Source: Ignavibacteriales bacterium (GTDB lineage Bacteria; Bacteroidota; Ignavibacteria; Ignavibacteriales; Melioribacteraceae). Taken from it: a stretch of DNA of 10,082 nt. This document shows, piece after piece, positions 7,955 through 10,082 of this stretch. The position numbers and the translations under genes are program-made. Numbering within the stretch: the stretch's first letter is position 1; every line of letters begins with the position of its first letter. Location: contig JAGVBL010000157.1 of assembly GCA_020059785.1 (NCBI GenBank), positions 1 to 10,082 of the forward strand, read 5' to 3'. The notes beneath the pieces are model-generated. The model had not been told where the DNA came from and did not search any database. It was given only the letters and a program-made list of their open reading frames with translations.

Positions 7955-9322
7955 CTATTTCAAGTAAACCATCTTTTTGGTTTGTGAATAATTTCCAGAC
8001 GTGAGTTTGTAGAAATAAATACCGGAAGAGAGTGTAGAACGAAGAGTGAAGAGTGCAGAGTATTCGCCTGGAAGTTTGTATTCGTTTACAAGTGTTGCAA
8101 CCTCGCATCCGAGCATATCATAAACCTTTAACGTAACCCAGCCGCCTGTTGCTAACTTATAACTGATAACTGTCGAAGGATTGAACGGGTTAGGGTGGTT
8201 CTGCAATAGCGCATATTCTGTTGGTATAATTTCCTGCTTATTAATATTGGTGGGGACCTTTGTCCAGCACTTAATTGAATTACTCTGGAAGTTGGCATTA
8301 ATAATTTTATTTCCGTCAGGGCTGAAAATAATTTTGCTGACTGTCTGACCAGCTTGCCCAACCGGACTTGTCCATATTAGGTTACCATTAGAAGTGTTCC
8401 ACAGCCTAATCAAACTTTCTGCAGAACCGCTTCCGGTTGCTATACGGCTTCCATCCGGACTGAATGCAACCGACACTACTTCATCGTTATGATTACCCGT
8501 CCATAATTGTTGACCTGAATTTACATCCCACATTTTCACAGTTCGGTTATTACCAATTGACGCAATTTTAGAGCCATCCGGAGTGTATCTTGCAGCATTA
8601 ACAATTCCCGAATGAACCATAGTAATAACTGAGGCACCGGTAGTTGCGTTCCATATCCGTACATTTCCGCTCCAGTCAGCAGAAACAACCCTGGAATAAT
8701 CCGGATTAAAATATACAGTAGAAACAGTAGATCCAATTGAAGCAATAGACACCTGTAATTGTGTTGTTATATTCCAAACCTTTATATATTGTGTTGAACC
8801 CGAAACGGCAAAATTACCGTTTGAGCTTATTGAAAGAAAATTTATTCCGCTGTTAAAATTGGTATCGTGAATTCCAATCCACACAACATTACCGTTTGTT
8901 GCATTTAAACATTTAACCAGATTATCCTCATTTGCAATCATTACACGTGTATCAAATGAACAAAAGAGCGCTGCTATTACAACGTCAACATCCGTCATTA
9001 TCCATAGTTGTGCACCTGTTTCTGCATCGAGCATTCTAACTGTTTTATCTGAACTTGCTGCAACAACGCGTGTTCCATCCAGACTAACATCAACCCAGTT
9101 TACTCTTCCATCAAACGGACTTGACCATAATAGACTACCGTTTGATGTATTCCATGCTTTTACTGTTTTATCATCACTACCGGAAAATACTTTGCTACCA
9201 TTAGAACTGATGGCAATTGTTCTCACATATCCTGAATGATTCCCCGTCCACGAAAGAGTATAGCTCTCCTGTGCAAAGGTGAACGTATATCCAGCAAGTA
9301 ATAACAGAATAATTATTTTCAT
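7955..9322 (-). CDS. Secreted WD40 beta-propeller protein with type IX secretion (T9SS type A) sorting domain
   Basis: This 455-residue protein starts with a signal peptide (MKIIILLLLAGYTFTFAQ, residues 1-18). Eight WD40-like blades of 36-43 residues follow, at about 24-66, 67-107, 108-148, 149-191, 192-233, 234-274, 275-317 and 318-353. Blades 6-8 carry the PDG turn, and most end in K/R-x-W-[DN]-x-x-[ST]-G-x-x-x-W. Residues 369-455 form a type A sorting domain: LLQNHPNPFNPST, then TLKVYDMLGCEVATLV, then SSGIYFYKLTSG and a final KKMVYLK. Such tails direct proteins across the outer membrane through the type IX system and are then removed, so the mature propeller is expected to be surface-bound or released. 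The ligand is unknown; WD40 propellers usually bind other proteins. The start is supported by AGGTAGG just upstream of the ATG. The gene follows a broken PD40 propeller gene by 27 bp and converges with the Wzi-like gene. Confidence 0.92.
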   Translation of the reverse strand: MKIIILLLLAGYTFTFAQESYTLSWTGNHSGYVRTIAISSNGSKVFSGSDDKTVKAWNTSNGSLLWSSPFDGRVNWVDVSLDGTRVVAASSDKTVRMLDAETGAQLWIMTDVDVVIAALFCSFDTRVMIANEDNLVKCLNATNGNVVWIGIHDTNFNSGINFLSISSNGNFAVSGSTQYIKVWNITTQLQVSIASIGSTVSTVYFNPDYSRVVSADWSGNVRIWNATTGASVITMVHSGIVNAARYTPDGSKIASIGNNRTVKMWDVNSGQQLWTGNHNDEVVSVAFSPDGSRIATGSGSAESLIRLWNTSNGNLIWTSPVGQAGQTVSKIIFSPDGNKIINANFQSNSIKCWTKVPTNINKQEIIPTEYALLQNHPNPFNPSTVISYKLATGGWVTLKVYDMLGCEVATLVNEYKLPGEYSALFTLRSTLSSGIYFYKLTSGNYSQTKKMVYLK

Positions 9323-9349
9323 AACCTACCTGTGTTAATAGGATAATAC

Positions 9350-9765
9350 TTATCCCGTTCCGGTTTTATTTCTGAAAAACACAATCTTACTTCCATCCCA
9401 GGAGAATTTTGGACCTACACAACTTTCGGTAACATCCTCACTAAGATTACGAACGTTTGTTCCGTTGCTATTCATTACATAAGTATCAATTACTAAATTG
9501 GGTGCAGAACCACTTGAAAGTGTAAATGCAATATACTTTCCATCGGGACGAAAATACGGATTCATATCTTTTGAATCGCTATCCAACAATTTTGTTTGAC
9601 TGCTTCCATCAGCATTCATAATCCAGATATCCCAGTCGGACTGAGTTTGAGATCTTGTGAATGCAATTTTATTGTATACTGCTCCCTGCACAGATATATT
9701 CTGAGCTGCTGTTTGCTGGGGAAAAATATTAGAACTAATAGACCGAATAAAAATTTTGTTTTCAT
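9350..9765 (-). pseudogene. Frameshifted and C-terminally truncated PD40 (TolB-like) propeller gene with signal peptide
   Basis: Read on the minus strand, an ATG at 9765-9763 begins MKTKFLFGLLVLIFF, a good signal peptide, but this frame then runs into unrelated sequence. The natural continuation, PQQTAAQNISVQG, lies in another frame. Adding one base in the TTTTTCCCC run (9726-9718) joins them into a plausible signal peptide cleaved after TAA and a mature protein. That protein has two PD40 blades: KIAFTRS...DIWIMNADGS, then PYFRPDGKYIAFT...TYVMNSNGT. A third blade starts with FSWDGSKIVFFRN and stops at TAA (9352-9350), before its usual 'IYVMN-DG' strand. The repaired product would be about 138 residues, far short of a complete propeller, and has no sorting domain. 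Two independent lesions point to a decaying gene, although a sequencing error could explain the first. A longer open frame reaching an ATG at 9940 reads only spurious sequence upstream of the signal peptide, so I did not use it. Confidence 0.7.
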
Positions 9766-10082
9766 AATGGTCTCGAATTAAAAAATATTTTGATAGGGAA
9801 AAAATAGAGTTGAGATTTAGGTACATAAGTGCCCACAACAGATTCCCCTTAAAATGTGGAAAGGAATAATCTATTAAATTTGTTATGGATTTATTTGCCC
9901 GAATAGGAAATTCAGTTTCTAACTGACAATAACTTATCAAACAGAATTTATTAGTGCAATAACTAATTTGGTCCCTACCGGCAAATTGTAGTAACTCATT
10001 AGAAATGTCAGTAGTTATAACTCCATAGAAATGTCACTGTTAATTTAGTTAAACAATTAGTTAAAGTAATTCATTGGGGTAA
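9766..10082. other. Right-edge region with no recognisable gene
   Basis: These 317 bases are very AT-rich, and I see no credible coding sequence on either strand. The region should contain the promoter of the minus-strand propeller genes, but no box could be assigned with confidence. It has two small inverted repeats: TCAGTT/AACTGA at 9912-9926 with a three-base loop, and ATTAGT/ACTAAT at 9950-9967 with a six-base loop. Direct repeats at 10000-10065 are listed separately. Confidence 0.5.
10000..10065. repeat. Short direct repeats, possibly the end of a mobile element
   Basis: TAGAAATGTCA occurs exactly at 10000-10010 and again at 10026-10036, a 26-bp period. Immediately after, TTAGTTAAA occurs at 10045-10053 and 10057-10065, a 12-bp period. 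Iterated sites containing TGTCA near a boundary are reminiscent of transposase-binding repeats at the ends of some insertion sequences. No transposase gene is visible in the window. They could equally be regulator-binding sites or AT-rich coincidence. The exact repeats are observed; the interpretation is inference. Confidence 0.4.

Noticed and set aside
9322..9355. Continuation of the PD40 blade in another frame (RDKYYPINTGRL before a stop)
   Set aside because: It loosely resembles a decayed blade strand but is only about a dozen residues, so it cannot be separated from chance.
9350..9940. A 196-codon open frame from an ATG at 9940 as the start of the PD40 gene
   Set aside because: The first 70 or so residues have no signal peptide and overlap the true signal peptide in another frame, so this is a by-product of the frameshift.

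Overview
The window is AT-rich bacterial chromosome. It most likely comes from the Bacteroidota/Chlorobiota/Ignavibacteriota (FCB) group, and Ignavibacteria-like is my best guess. The strongest clue is the WD40 protein at 7955-9322 (minus strand). It ends in a type IX secretion sorting domain with the NPFNPST motif and a VYDMLG...GIYFYKL core, a form I associate with Ignavibacteria and relatives. Weak Shine-Dalgarno sequences and the Wzi-like outer-membrane protein fit the same group.

Plus-strand half (1-7872): the window opens in the last 86 codons of a SulP-type anion transporter (STAS domain). Next is a two-gene RND efflux module: a membrane-anchored periplasmic adaptor (461-1531) and an HAE1-type inner-membrane pump (1585-4698). 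No outer-membrane channel gene is present here. A 172-bp gap holds a perfect 9-bp-stem hairpin, probably the terminator of the RND operon, and a short stretch resembling part of a cobalamin riboswitch. Then come a POT/PTR2-like major facilitator (4871-6160) and, 20 bp later, a Wzi-like outer-membrane beta-barrel protein (6181-7872). The last two are probably co-transcribed.

Minus-strand half (7955-9765): transcription runs right to left and converges on the Wzi-like gene. A secreted eight-blade WD40 propeller with a type IX sorting tail lies 27 bp downstream of a damaged PD40 (TolB-like) propeller gene. In the damaged gene the signal peptide and the mature protein are in different frames, and the reading frame stops in the middle of a propeller blade. 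The last 317 bp have no recognisable gene but carry short direct repeats that could be the edge of a mobile element.

Overall this is mostly envelope transport and surface-protein biology: anion import, efflux, a peptide-type symporter, an outer-membrane barrel and secreted propellers. I found no convincing new multi-gene system. The observations most worth checking are the decayed PD40 gene, the structured leader upstream of the POT gene, and the repeats at the right edge.
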